A stretch of 64,000 nt of DNA from Heterobilharzia americana (GCA_944470555.2 OX104127.1:141378786-141442785), one strand, 5' to 3'; shown: positions 34,275 to 45,612, counted from the first letter of the stretch. Notes: a model not told the origin generated them from the letters alone. Numbers and translations are program-made.

Positions 34275-36185
34275 TAGTTTTAGGCTTTTTCTGGAGAATT
34301 TGTAGTATTGTTTTCTACATTTTATGATGTTAGTCTGTACTGCCTTTCAACAAGTAGACGTTGGTCTGTTCATAAGGGGAGATTTTATTGATTAAATCAT
34401 TAGAAATCCTATTTACTGTACGCATTTTTTCTGTAAACTGTAGGTTGAAGTTAATTTAGCCTAAAAAGCCTAGCCTACTATTTTCTTTTATAAAGTCTCT
34501 TCACGGACCACTTGATTGTGTATAATTTGCAAGTTATTATATATTATGTTATTGAAACACAAACTTGGTACAGCATGGATACAAAAAGATGGGTTACACA
34601 AAATAATAAAACAGCACTATAAAGCCACGGAAAACGAAATAGAGAAAAAAACGTAAAAGAATTAATCTCAAAGATAACATCCAAAGAGCTATTGATGTGA
34701 CTGACTAGATAATAACAAATATGCGGAACTACAATGACGTGATGCGATACTTGAACTGGATACGTAAAGCGACTGTTCTCCTTCAACATGATACTTCACA
34801 TAGCCGTGAAAATCAGTCTGTGACTAGGGAAGACGGTTTTATTTGATAAGAAATATATTATTTATGTACAGTTTTCCTCAGCATATAAAGCCACTGGGTC
34901 AGAAGTTAGATATTCGTTTACATTGATCAACTGAAGGACAAAATTATCCGCACGAAACCAAGGTTGAAATTCAAAACTTCTATCTTGGCGGCTGATGACC
35001 TTGAATGCCGATTTCGATTTAGGCTACTTCCTATCAGGTATTCATTACTTTCGTTTTTCTTTTCAGTTTTAAAAGAAGTGAAAACATTTCAGTATGGTCA
35101 TCACTGGTTTTGATTCTGAGGCATGTCTGCTATCGTCTCATGTCACTGTGTTCCATGATCTCTCAGATGCCATCCAGGGAGTTGTGAGGCATCAACTGAT
35201 GGTAACCTAACACAACTATCTTCCATTCTATGACACTATATCACACGCTGGCTGTCTCTTTGGTTCTTTCAACTGGTTCGAAGTCAAGTGAATGGTATGG
35301 GCTTCGCTGGGATGACATACGTAACAAATGTTGGAGCTAACGAATTCGGTATTGCTAGATGGCCATACTTAATGAATAACAATCGCCATCACGCCTAAAT
35401 ATACCCGTCTCACGTCAGAATTACTTACATTATATTTTCACTGTAAGCGAGCAATGTGGAGAACGCAATAGTGATGGAAAACATAGACTACTTACTGTTG
35501 AACATTTAATATTATTGCTAACGTTACTATCAGAATGCCAACAGCAGAATGATTCAGGGATTTTTAACGTTCAAAATAACAATGGATAATCGATTGTGTA
35601 TACCATTAAATCAAATATGCGCATATAATTTCAATAGGTTTGTCTTACTGTGAAAAGTGACTTTCTTCTTTTCACTGTAATCTCCAAACTCCTACCCGAA
35701 TGGATATGGATTTTATGCATAACTTTTGGATAATAATTTTGAATGAGGGTTCTTACACAATTTGAAGTGTAGCTTTAGGTTTTAAACAAATTGTTATCAT
35801 AAACCTTGCTTCGAAGATGAATACTGAAGTACTGGAAGTATTCTTATTCATGCGACATGACAGGTGAATGTGAAATTTTCTCAATCCATTCTTTTGTTAA
35901 CATTTGGATTAGATGTGTTAACTTTAAACTATCTATAGTCTAATAGTTCCACAACATACAAGGGATGTTACAAATGTTGGTGATTATCGTTTGTTATTTG
36001 TATTGATTTGATGTGTACAGCACGAATGGAGCATAACAGGAGGAGGGGGTTATTTATTGTGTTACCAACCTTAAATTTATAGGTACTCTGAGTTTCGTGA
36101 TCGGTTAGTCAGTTTATACCTTAAATGCTAAGTTGGCCTCGTGGCTTTTATATTGATTATAGTTTTTATCAGTGTTAACTACTAC
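34275..36185. other. FIBP intron sequence without recognised element
   Basis: A 1.9-kb AT-rich stretch with no recognised SINE, LINE or exon. An open run at 34950-35036 ends at a GT but shows no FIBP similarity. Confidence 0.45.
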
Positions 36186-36189
36186 TGTT

Positions 36190-36430
36190 TATTAACATAC
36201 TTGTAATCCTGTGTGTTTTATTGGATTGAATTGTTCAACGTCTGTTGGCATATGGGCTCCTATTTAGACGCCTCCATATTACCTGAATGTTAATTATGAT
36301 AATTTGGTTGGTTTTGGTTAGCAGGAGAATCCAGACGCGCATTTCGTTATTTGGGACTCGATAGCTGACAAGTCCCGAATAGGACGTAACATGCTTCCTG
36401 GATTCTTCTACTAGCCGCAACCAAATAAAT
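36190..36430. repeat. SINE-A (Sm-alpha-like) foldback copy
   Basis: A minus-strand body (ATACTTGTAATCCTGTGTG onward) runs into a minus-strand half hammerhead (36327-36360). This joins without spacer to a plus-strand hammerhead (36361-36404) whose CTGACAA core, GTCCC-GAATA-GGAC helix II and CTGGATTC end are recognisable. The GAAA box reads GTAA. The copy ends about 75 bases before FIBP exon G. Confidence 0.6.
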
Positions 36431-36503
36431 TACCAGTGTTAACTACGTTGCAAATTCTTATTTTTGTTTATTCTCTTTTTTTTTAAAAAAACTTTTATTT
36501 TAG

Positions 36504-36601
36504 TTAATAGAACAGATGCGTGGATTGAATTGGCCATCGAAAGAAGTACAGATGTTTTTCGATGCATACCATAATACAGTTAAAAATCTTCCTCCTGGAA
36601 G
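36504..36601 (+). CDS. FIBP: FIBP homologue, exon G
   Basis: It enters in phase 0 after TTTTATTTTAG and reads LIEQMRGLNWPSKEVQMFF, DAYHNTVKNLPPG, ending in a split Arg codon (AG/GTAAAT, phase 2). It corresponds to [29 protein letters not shown] of the human protein, with the Trp-Pro and the Phe-Phe kept. Confidence 0.85.
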
Positions 36602-36749
36602 GTAAATAAAGTAACTTATTTATTAGCTGTTGTTAATTATCATCTTATCACCCTGTAACTATGAAGCTGACTTAGTCTACTCGAAGATAAATAACGGTGT
36701 TAAAGCGCATAACAATTCAACTAAATTACTGCCTTTTCTTCATTTTCAG

Positions 36750-36798
36750 ATGCATGTATGTATTGAAGATAATCTTGTCTGTTAGGATCTGTTTTTAG
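36750..36798 (+). CDS. FIBP: FIBP homologue, probable terminal exon H
   Basis: A polypyrimidine tract and TTCATTTTCAG precede it, and the 148-base intron is short. In the phase required by exon G it completes an Arg codon and reads CMYVLKIILSVRICF then TAG. Human FIBP ends with a RYMGTLRGCLLRLY-type helix, and the hydrophobic spacing here is similar, but the match is weak and the end is about ten residues shorter. I judge it probable, not proven. The eight exons together encode about 320 residues. Confidence 0.5.
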
Positions 36799-36799
36799 C

Positions 36800-37230
36800 T
36801 ATAAGTAGCTATACTTTAATAGCCATTTGTCATTGACATCTCAACGGTACACCAAGACGTATCATCCTGTTGTCTAGTGAGTGATATTGGGATGTCCGAT
36901 TTATTCGGATAAAATATTATCTTGTGTTATGGCTTTACTTTAGCCTCATTTATTTGTTTATTAATGGCCTGAGAAAGGAAAACATATAAAACGTATTATG
37001 TCCCTTATACTATAACAATAGTTTTTAAGCTGCTAACTTTATGGTTAGTAGTAGTATACAGTGAGGAAGTTTAACCTACTTTAACAAACATGATAAGGTG
37101 CTTTATGACTCATTGTCAAGATTACGTCATAGACATTCTACTTTAGAACTGCCCAAGATGTTGAAATAAAATCCTGTTAATAGATTTTGGTAAGATCATA
37201 AGCAATAGTGCATATCTGAATTTAAATAAA
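36800..37230. other. Downstream of FIBP; possible 3' UTR
   Basis: An AATAAA lies at 37165-37170 and could be the poly(A) signal of the FIBP gene if exon H is terminal. Nothing else was recognised. Confidence 0.35.
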
Positions 37231-37234
37231 TTAT

Positions 37235-37620
37235 ATTAGTTGGATGGAGGCGATCGTTACCACTGAGCTGTCTGGGCCGCGACTGACCTCCTGTAGGGCT
37301 GAATTCAATACATTAATTGGTCACCGAAGAATAACATCGCTGACTACAACGCTTGGTGACATGAGTTCGAATCTCAGGTGGGACATCAGTCCCACCATGG
37401 TTGCAGATACGCCTTGCTGATGAGTGCCAAAAAGCACGAAACTTAGGTTGAACAGGGCTTCTTGCCGACTATCTCTATCCAACTAATATCTATCAAAGTG
37501 AATCACAATGTTCAGCTGCCTAGTCTGGGTGCCTCAGTGCAAGGTGGTCGACAGAATTCGATCAACACTGAGCACTAGACAACATGAAGTTGGTTACCTT
37601 TCGGTGGCTAATCAATGGAT
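37235..37620 (+). repeat. SINE-C copy, near full length
   Basis: It shares with 15255-15590 the B-box (GAGTTCGAATCTCAGG at 37369), the hammerhead, the CTTCTTGCCGA and CCAACTAATATCTATC blocks and the end ACAACATGAAGTTGGTTACC. An extra head (37235-37330) has a GGTCACCGAAGAATAACATC segment not seen in the first copy. Confidence 0.65.
37411..37457 (+). ncRNA. Hammerhead ribozyme motif, core intact (SINE-C)
   Basis: GCCTTG, core CTGATGA, helix II GTGC-CAAAAA-GCAC, core GAAA, helix III ACTT/AGGT without loop, then TGAA and CAGGGC, which pairs with GCCTTG over six bases with one G-U. Three extra bases between the cleavage position and helix I distinguish it from the 15353 copy and may weaken activity. 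Confidence 0.65.
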
Positions 37621-37624
37621 AAAT

Positions 37625-38390
37625 CAATTATCCTTAAGGTAAGGAATACTTGAAAGTCATCTTCAAATATCAAAGATACTCAAAGGTAAGGAAACATGAA
37701 ACGGTTAGTAGAAAAATAAATATCAGTTAATTGATATGAAGCTAACTTCCAACAGTTCTTAGATCGCTTATTGTTCAGCAAGAAACTAAGTGAAATCAAA
37801 TTTTGCACACTTAGTTAAGAGTGTTACTGTACCGTCAAAATATGAATTATCGGCGTAATAAATCATCAGAAAAGTATATGAATGAGTAGTTTCCCTTTTG
37901 AATTTCACCTTCACCAATCATTTATTGAAAGTTTAATAAATCTTTTGCCATAATTAATAAAGACTTTTTCATCACTATCATTGTCACTCAATAGTTCAGA
38001 GTTCAACAATCATCTTACACCTCTTCATTGTTTCATGGAGATAAACTTATCAGAATCGAATTATATCTTAACATTTTGAAAGATGTTCATTTATTTTATG
38101 CTCTGGATTTGCCATAGAAATGAAACATCTCTGAAATGTTCTATAATGTTGATACTAAAGGTGTATTCAATTTCTTAAATGCTCATATCTAAGGCGTTAT
38201 GTATATGGGATATAACGAGCATACAGCTGCCATAAATTCTGTTTGTCTGAAATTTTGTGTTTTCTTTTCAAGCAACTGGTTTAGATGTCAACTTAACTCA
38301 CTATTACTTCTGACTTCTTTCATTGTTGTTAAGTTTCCTCACCTCATTATTCATTGTAGTCATTTTTAGGGAAATTAAACTATCCAACAG
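37625..38390. other. No gene recognised
   Basis: AT-rich intergenic sequence with nothing recognised. Confidence 0.5.
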
Positions 38391-38394
38391 TTAT

Positions 38395-38640
38395 TATATT
38401 GATTTTAGTGAGTAGTAGAGTAATCCAGAATGTGCGTTTTGTCCTGTTTGGGACTGGCTTATCAGCCAGATGTACCTGCGCCCCAGTAATTGATGTTCTC
38501 ACCGAGGCTCGACCCCAGTACCTTTCACTTCAAACGCCACAGCGTTATACACTAAGCTACTGGGTCACAATAGCCGTGTCTTGTGCAACGGGTGTCAGTT
38601 GTTGTAATGATACTTGTAATCCACCAGTTAGCTTACAGAA
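38395..38640 (-). repeat. SINE-A (Sm-alpha-like) copy
   Basis: Minus-strand promoter at 38510-38575 (reverse B-box CTCGACCCCAGTACC, A-box side ACTAAGCTACTGGG) and a hammerhead region at 38413-38465. The GAAA box reads AAAA and helix II carries an extra GCC-type insertion, so it is probably inactive. The plus-strand open frame 38399-38653 is a shadow of this repeat. Confidence 0.6.
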
Positions 38641-38699
38641 ATCTATAGTCTGAGTTAATTAATATAACATGTCAACAGTTTCGCATAACTCTATGAAAG

Positions 38700-39195
38700 G
38701 ATATTTGTTCATAAATGTTTCGATGTACTTCTGAAGGACTCAAATTCAATTCACCGTAAGCTAAAACCTATCAATGTCTATCTGATTTTTGACTGAAATT
38801 CGGTTTTCAAGTGAAATGAGATAATATTATACATATAACAAAATGATTTACAATACAAAAGTTGTTTATGCTCACCAAATCACACCCTTCGTCACCCCCA
38901 CCCTATTGAGATAAGAAATGTATAGTCCAGACATCTGGTTATCCCATGGATTTCATTTTGTACAATGAACTAACCTGTAAAACTATTCAAATGTTTATTA
39001 TAAACTGCTTGTATTACATGTACCTGGAAAAAAATCCTTTTCATATTTAACATTGAATAGGCGCTAGTATTTTGTTAAAATCTGTAATGTTATGACTAAT
39101 AGTCAAACATCCATTTAAATATAATTTAAAGCACATTAATAATCACTATCTTGTTAATAATCTGAATTGCTTCTTTGAATGACTAATGTGCATAA
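38700..39195. other. No gene recognised
   Basis: AT-rich intergenic sequence. No element was recognised. Confidence 0.5.
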
Positions 39196-39199
39196 ATTT

Positions 39200-40400
39200 T
39201 TAATAGTTATATTATTATTATATTATTTGTCCCTTCGGTTCCTAGTGGAATATAGGGCTCACATAGGGCGCACTCTTCTTCACTTCTTTGTCCAGCGTTT
39301 TATACGTTGCACTCAGTTCCTCTTGTCGTTAAGCATCCTTGCGCTGATTCATCTTCTGCTTCACCACCCTCCTCTCCTTTATCAGCTTCCATGTGTCTTC
39401 CATGTCTTCTTTCTTTTCCTTCCTAATACGGTTATGGAGGTTTCTTTCCACATCTCTTTCAAAGAATTCCAGTGCTCGTTCACACAGGTTTCTTCAGGTA
39501 TGTTGCTCAATGTCTCCCATTTTGTCTTGATGGCTGACGTGAAGATTTCCTTTACAGTTTCGTCCTTCAGCTTCTGGGTGTTGAACTTGAACTGTGGTCT
39601 ATCACCAGCTTCTTTGAAGGCTTTCGGCTTGGTCTTGAAGGTTTCTTGCACTAGAAAGTGAGTGGTGTGAACCTATATCTGCTCCCTTTCTTCATCTTGT
39701 GTCCAGTAGGCTGCGTCTCCACTTTCTTGAGATTGAGATGAAGTCAATCTGATTTTTGGTGTGGTGTGTCCATCTGGCGAAATCCATGTCGCTTTGTGGA
39801 TATCCTTGTGCTTGAACACAGTGCCTCCAATCACCAAATCGTTGAATGCACAGAATTCTGCAAGCAATTCTCCATTCTCATTCATTTCACCCAGCGCTTC
39901 TCGATTCATGGTTAGTTCTTTTCCTGTGTTGTCCACTCCGAGTTTGGCATTCATGTTGCCACATCCATTAGAATTTTGATGTCGCCAACTGGAGTCTTAT
40001 CTAGTACTGATTGCAGTTGTCTGTAGAATTCCTCCTTCTTCTGTTGATCTGCCTTATTCGTAGAGCTTTCGATGCTCTTGGGGAATTCATGATATCCGCT
40101 CGAAAACTCAGTGTGCTCATGGTTGCTGTCTGGGTGACAATATTGGAGTAGATTATTGACTCCCTAGTTGACAGTTTGGAGAGTCCACTTCCATTCCATC
40201 TGCAGATTCCAAGCACTTCTATGCCATACCTTCTCATCTCCTTTGCAATCTAGGCAGCCTTGCTAGGTTCAAACATAGTGCGAACATTCTATGTCCCCAC
40301 CCTCACTTTCGCTTTCATCGAGAGAAGAGAAGACATATCGCCGACTGGCTTCCTGAAGGCTTTCACCAACCGGCATCATCCCGTCTCTCCGATTCCAGTG
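39200..40400 (-). pseudogene. RTE-like (Perere-3/SR3-like) element, endonuclease and linker, internally deleted, minus strand
   Basis: Reading the minus strand from 40320, the endonuclease begins with a KVRVGTxNVRTMFE block, then a RRYGIEVLGICRWNGSG segment and, at 39954-39673, MNAKLGVDNTGKE, ENGELLAEFCAFNDLVIGG and HKATWISPDGHTT. That order is typical of RTE-type AP endonuclease. The linker continues at 39651-39382 (LKDETVKEIFTSAIKTKWET, ETCVNEHWNSLKEMWKE). It then jumps directly to the element's 3' terminal sequence at 39225-39280, so the RT domain is deleted. Frames are interrupted at about 40240, 39960 and 39660. Confidence 0.8.
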
Positions 40401-40404
40401 AGGA

Positions 40405-41390
40405 ATAAGTTTTTTTAATTTTTTATATTTCTTTGTGCTTTGAAGTTTCTGTAGCGATTAGATTGGTTTTACGAGGTAGGGTTGCTAGCTCTATGCCAAA
40501 CCTTCCCTCTTTATCGGGCTTAGGACCGGCCAGTAACTAGTGTAATAGTTAACCAGGCGAGGTTTTCATAGTTACAACATATGATAATTTAGGGGTAGTG
40601 TAATTAAAAGATGAAGTTTATTTGAATGATGTTATATGATATATTAGTTAGAGCTAAAAGTTATCCCCAATTTTAAGTAGTATTGTGTGTGAAAATATGT
40701 ATTTTCTGTGTTTTGTAAACATATACTTTGAAGTGAAAACTGCAATCATAAATTCTTTTTTGCTGCAATTTAAAGGCATCATTTTCCATAAATAAAGTAT
40801 ACTTTCATTCCAACTAGGAGATGGAAGTGTAACCAATACTTTTCGCATGAATCAAAGAGCATGAAACAGAGGGTGTTATTTTAAAAAGTATACAAATAGA
40901 TAAAATATACATACAATATATAGGGAATATGTGAATTTACTCACAGAACGCTACATTCCATAGAAGGCATGATAACACCTGTGGATAACTTTTTGCCTCA
41001 CCTGATTTATTTTTACAATGCATTTTGTACACACTCTAATCAAGTTAATTTATATAAAACTGAAAAATAAGAGGATATATCAAAACAGTTATGATAAACA
41101 AATAGATTTTACCGAGGTAGGTGTAATGTAAGGAAAATTTTCTTGTGTATACATGATGATGGCTTCGATTCACACATAGCAGTCGCTTCCACAATAACAA
41201 CAGTAGAAATAGTATGACAAAGAGAACAATGTAGAGCTTTATACACATATAAAAAAACATGTCAGTTCAATTTGCTACAGGATAGAAATACAAAAATATT
41301 AAAGTGAACACGAATGAAACGAAACATTCATGCTTAGGCAATGGTGTGCACTACTGCGTGTGCGCCTCTTTTTCTGACTTGAACCTATCC
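40405..41390. other. No gene recognised
   Basis: AT-rich intergenic stretch with short frames only. Confidence 0.5.
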
Positions 41391-41394
41391 ACTT

Positions 41395-41550
41395 GTTGTA
41401 GGGTTCTACTTTGATTTTGTCTATCTATTGTATGAAGAGTAATAGATACTACCTGATTGCCAAAACCTCGCTAGGTGGAGCGAGGCTGAATCCATGATTC
41501 ATTGATAGAAAATCATTTTACTAAACCAGTGAGCTACGTCTCCAACTAGT
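41395..41550 (-). repeat. SINE-D fragment
   Basis: It contains the GAGTAATAGATACTACCTGA and CCAAAACCTCGCTAGGTGGA blocks and the reverse promoter region near 41490-41545 of the SINE-D family. Confidence 0.5.
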
Positions 41551-41885
41551 AATCACAAAGAAGGATTTGATCGAAGTGATGAGAAGTAGTCCTTGAATAG
41601 TAACGTGTTCAAGATGTAACAAAGCGCAGGATGTGTAAATTTCAATCTGAACTTCTATGTAATAGGCTTTTTAGCTGTGGCATTATAATGAAAAGAAATT
41701 TTTATCGCTTTATAATTTCAATTGTGTATTGGAATCTATCACATATTTTAAGTATAACTTAAACCGAATTTACTTTTCTTGTCCTTTTTCGATTATTTAG
41801 GTCATCTGCCTTTCTTAGCATTTGGACACGTTTCATTATCCCATTTTCTAATTGCGTAATGCATTTATATCGTAACTAGGTATAT

Positions 41886-41925
41886 GGATGATAGTGATGA
41901 TGATGATGATGATGATAATGGTAAT
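41886..41925. repeat. (GAT)n microsatellite
   Basis: A run of GATGAT units with small interruptions. Confidence 0.85.
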
Positions 41926-41929
41926 GATC

Positions 41930-42795
41930 GCGCCGTGTAATCTTAACTATCTTCTCCGTTGCTCATTATATATTGATAATTAACTTTTCATCTTGTAATA
42001 TATTTGAGTTGTCTGATTCATCTGTTTTCTGATATAAAATAACAGAAATTGTATATTACATAATCACTTTTATGTTTTAAAAAAAAATGCTTTTATCGTT
42101 TCTACCAAGCTACACAACAAATTGTTGCCTGCTTGAACCTTGAACTACTAAAGTTTTCCACCCACTATGTATATTATATATTTTCCTTACAATTTGTTTT
42201 AATCATTTAAATAAATATGTCCCCTGAATTTATCATATACTCGTACACATTTTAAAAATGTTTTCAACTTGATGTTTCTCGAGTTAATAACAAAACAGTA
42301 AAAATAAATGTCACGTTATATAAAAGTGAACTTTACAGTGGATGAAAGTACATCATATTTCTATCCTCCGGATAATTAGCTGAAGTCGCAGGTTCTTGTA
42401 CCAACTGAATGAACTATCATCAAGTAATTTACGCTTTTTTTTCTACTGATTATTCATTCATGGCCGGACGGTAATCCAAAATAAGCTGTTTGTTGCACAT
42501 TATTATCTTGAATGCTGTTATTATTAACATCATTCAAATGCAATCGTCAAAAAATGTTGTTCTGAAAGCGACTTAATTGAAAAATTACATGCTGAGAATT
42601 TCACATTGTATTATACATATTGTTTGAAATTATTTGGAGCTCATCTTTTCTTTCAGGAGATTCCACAAATGACACTGAATCTAGCTCGTTTCGACATTCA
42701 GTTTCAGTGACCAGAGTGAAAAATTTGCTTACATCGATCTGCTTAGGATAACGCTGTTTATGACCACCACTAGTATCAAATCACAAAAGAAATAT
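41930..42795. other. No gene recognised
   Basis: AT-rich. A TTTCTTTCAG acceptor at 42648-42657 is followed by a short open run, considered and rejected as an alternative end of the FIBP gene. Confidence 0.4.
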
Positions 42796-42799
42796 TGCA

Positions 42800-43130
42800 C
42801 ATGCTAAAGGGTGATCACAGTTTAGACAGATGTTCGAAAAGGGTCAGGAGTCGTGAATACACCATCATCGTAACCTACTTGAAAAATGGTCCTTCTTAGC
42901 CCAGACTTTTCTGGCACGGAAGACAGACCAACTAATACAAGGGAACGGCCGTATCTAAAGTTGGTACTTGTTAATAAACGGTTGTGGTCAGCACACAACT
43001 GGAGAAAATGGTCTTCGTTATTCGAACTGCAACCTGCTAATCCCTGTTGGCCACCTAACCACCCTTCTCCAATTTTAAACACGTGACATGTGCATGCAGG
43101 CCACCAGCTAGCAGCCAGTTTTAGATGGGC
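42800..43130 (-). pseudogene. LINE endonuclease fragment, minus strand
   Basis: Minus-strand frame 42822-43082 reads SSNNEDHFLQLCADHNRLL then TSTNFRYGRSLVLVGLSSV. This is the NGDRLLxLCAxxxLxLxNTxFxxxxxxxxTWxSP segment of an RTE-type AP endonuclease, with the Trp-Xaa-Ser-Pro part decayed. The flanks do not show the rest of the element clearly. Confidence 0.55.
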
Positions 43131-43199
43131 AGAGGTGACAAAGAGATATCCTTCTACTAGCCAGTCAAGACTCCTAACTTAAGAGGACACACATGACTG

Positions 43200-43720
43200 T
43201 TGATTGGCATCCAGTCTGACTAGTGTAGCGTCGGCTCTGGCACTAATAGCGACAGCATTACCAGTAATTCGGCTGCTGATGTAACGGGGTTCCTAAATGA
43301 GCTCATAGTAAACGCACTTTCCAGCTGACAGATCAGGAAGCTATTCAAACGCTTCAATGGGATCATCTGTAAGTCTGCCAACTTACTAATGCTACCTTGA
43401 CGTGTTGGTCGGGTTTGTACATAACAACACTCCAGTGGTTAGGCTTGTGAAGAATTTGTTCTCTCAAGGTCCTACCAAATCAGAAAGTCTGTTGGATGCT
43501 GGTAAAAGTCAAATCAGTCCACGTCATTGTGTGAACCACTACGCTATGATGAGGGTCCGAGGGCGGAGTCATGTTCCTGGCTGGATAACGGTGTGATGGT
43601 ATTTCCTGCGGATGATTATCAGTGTCATGCTACCTTTCCTATGGGAAGGGAGTGGGATGCAAAAATTCTACCCTGAGAGTTGCAAACAACTGGTCAAAGC
43701 ATTTAAAATAGTATAACAAT
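43200..43720 (+). repeat. Unclassified interspersed repeat
   Basis: The GCTACCTTGACGTGTTGGTC stretch at 43390 is shared with 31935-31960 (GCTACCTTGACGTGGTGATC) on the same strand. The rest has the relative GC richness of a transposon fragment and short open frames, but I could not assign it. It may be the leader region of an RTE-like element. Confidence 0.4.
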
Positions 43721-43854
43721 GATAATATTAGTAATAATTCGAGGTTGAAAAGTTAAATTATGGTAGCAGCAGATCAAATGAGGTCTCAGATTAATAATAA
43801 AACGTGTTTGACATACGAAGAGATGCTAAATTATCCAACAAACAATATAAACTA

Positions 43855-44130
43855 TTTATCAATATACTTGTAATTCTCCGTTGTTTTATTAGATCAAATT
43901 GTTCGACCTCTATTGGCATATGGACTCCTATGCAGATGCCTCGATGTTGCCTGAATGTTAATTATGGTAATTTACTTATTTGTGGCTAACAGATGAATCA
44001 GAACGCGCATTTCGTCCTGTTTGGAACTCACTCGTCAGCTGGATGTACCTGCAACCCAGTGCGAAGTGATGTCGTTCCCACTCAGACTCGGACCTAGTAC
44101 CCATCACTTCAAACGCCAAGGCGTTATCGA
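43855..44130 (-). repeat. SINE-A (Sm-alpha-like) copy, minus half of an inverted pair
   Basis: Body at 43860-43985, hammerhead region at 43993-44043 and promoter at 44065-44130, all on the minus strand. The ribozyme has CTGACGA and GAAA, but a GTGA insertion lies between the core and helix II, as in the next copy, so the pair belongs to one subfamily. Confidence 0.65.
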
Positions 44131-44174
44131 CAAAGGAGAATTGTAAGTATAGCAATTACTAATACCCATTGCAC

Positions 44175-44345
44175 AAGAAGTGGCTGTCATGCCTCCATGG
44201 CATAGTGCAAGCGATGGGTACGAGGTTTGAGTCTCGGTGGGAACAACGTCACTCAGCACTGGGTTGCAGGTACATCCAGTTGACAAGTGAGTCCCGAACA
44301 GTGCGAAACGCGCGTCTTGGATTCCTCTGCTAGCCACAACCGAAC
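44175..44345 (+). repeat. SINE-A (Sm-alpha-like) copy, plus half of an inverted pair
   Basis: The promoter region at 44195-44245 (B-box AGGTTTGAGTCTCGG) is followed by a hammerhead at 44268-44320 with core TTGACAA, the same GTGA insertion and GAAA kept. It faces the copy at 43855-44130. Confidence 0.6.
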
Positions 44346-44399
44346 AAACTATATACTACATATTATCGCCTGAATAAGATGAAGTTTGCATTTGATAAA

Positions 44400-44860
44400 T
44401 CAGATGCGAGGTGTTAAGAAGACTATACATGACGATATTTGAAACTCAAGGGTAGAAGGTAAAATGACCGTGGGCAGCAATATAATGAAAAAGACAATAA
44501 AGAGGGGAATGTGATTTCCAGTATCTTTTGTACACGACGGCTTCTTATTTTTGGTCAATCTGTATTCAATTGACAAGAAATTTCCAAGTAAAATAGGTGA
44601 TGGCAGAGATAGGGGACAATTTACAATGGTTTGTATTACCAGTATTAGTTGGTGACAGAAATCCCTGAACCTACACTCAGTAAGGCTTATCTGCAACCAT
44701 TAGAAAACTGGTTTCGTCAGTACCACCGTCAAATATTTAACTAGTCAGCTATCCAAGACCCGATTGACACCTTGTAGAACTGACTGGATTATATACATGT
44801 GTTAGACACCAATGGATAATGCATAAACCCATCCGGTCCTTGATGCCCAGCAGTAATCGA
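44400..44860. other. No gene recognised
   Basis: A minus-strand open frame at 44400-44696 shows no recognised motif. 44760-44870 may be repeat-derived but was not assigned. Confidence 0.35.
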
Positions 44861-44869
44861 AGTCAATGG

Positions 44870-45215
44870 ATTAGGTTTGTATTCATTATCGACTGACAGC
44901 TGTTTCCTCCTAGTACCAGACTCCTCAACAGTGCACACCCATGACCTCACCAGGGGTCTTATCCAGGACCCCAGGTTTCTCAGTCAATGCGTTACTATTC
45001 AGCCACTGGGTCGGAATCCATATTTCCTACTTCTGTTAGTTCATGATATCGTGTAACCTCCATTCAATGCCGTCGTTGAGTACCAGTCCTCATGTTCGAC
45101 CTCGTTGGTTCCACTGGTCAAGACTTTTCATTGGAACTTCGGGGATCTCTCCAACGTTTCCAATGTTTCTCCAACTGATGTCAATGCATGATGAATACAA
45201 ATCTGATACTAATGA
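44870..45215 (-). repeat. SINE-B copy, degenerate
   Basis: Minus-strand order: hammerhead region near 44888-44935 (GCTGTTTCCTCCTAGTA, CTCCTCAACAGTGCACAC), B- and A-box region to about 45008, then leader sequence with CATGTTCGACC. A plus-strand tail fragment CCAACTGATGTCAATGC follows at 45171. The ribozyme is damaged. Confidence 0.6.
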
Positions 45216-45219
45216 AATT

Positions 45220-45590
45220 TCACCAGCTTCCAAATTCAATTGTTGTCAATTTAGATATATGTAAGATTTATGTAGAAAGTTAACCGAAGCATAAGTTAAC
45301 ATTAGGAAGTCAACATCAGTTCTATTTTCAACTAAAGTGAATCAAAGATAGCACTGAACAAGATGGTAAATTAGCCGCAGTCTAAGGTGATCCATTCTTT
45401 TGCACTAATGACAATAAAGTGACCAAACAGAGGATGGCTTAACACGATTATCCTTCCTTCTTCATTCATGCTTCATTTTGAGCAACCAGATTTTCAGATC
45501 AACTTTAACTGACAGTATGATAAAGACAGACGAAAGCATCATATCAGTAATAAACAACTTACAAATTGTATTTCAAGGGGGTTGTGGGGA
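45220..45590. other. No gene recognised
   Basis: AT-rich intergenic sequence just upstream of the inverted repeat. Confidence 0.45.
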
Positions 45591-45612
45591 TTTAGAAATA
45601 TTTTCAAGTTAG

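Noticed and set aside
34950..35036. Open run ending at a GT as an additional FIBP exon
   Set aside because: No similarity to the family, and exons F and G already join without a gap.
39179..39661. 160-codon plus-strand frame
   Set aside because: It is the antisense shadow of the minus-strand RTE-like linker.
42656..42711. Alternative terminal exon of FIBP after a TTTCTTTCAG acceptor
   Set aside because: In the required phase it meets a stop after four codons. In other frames it shows no FIBP similarity, and it is 6 kb away while 36750-36798 fits the phase nearby.
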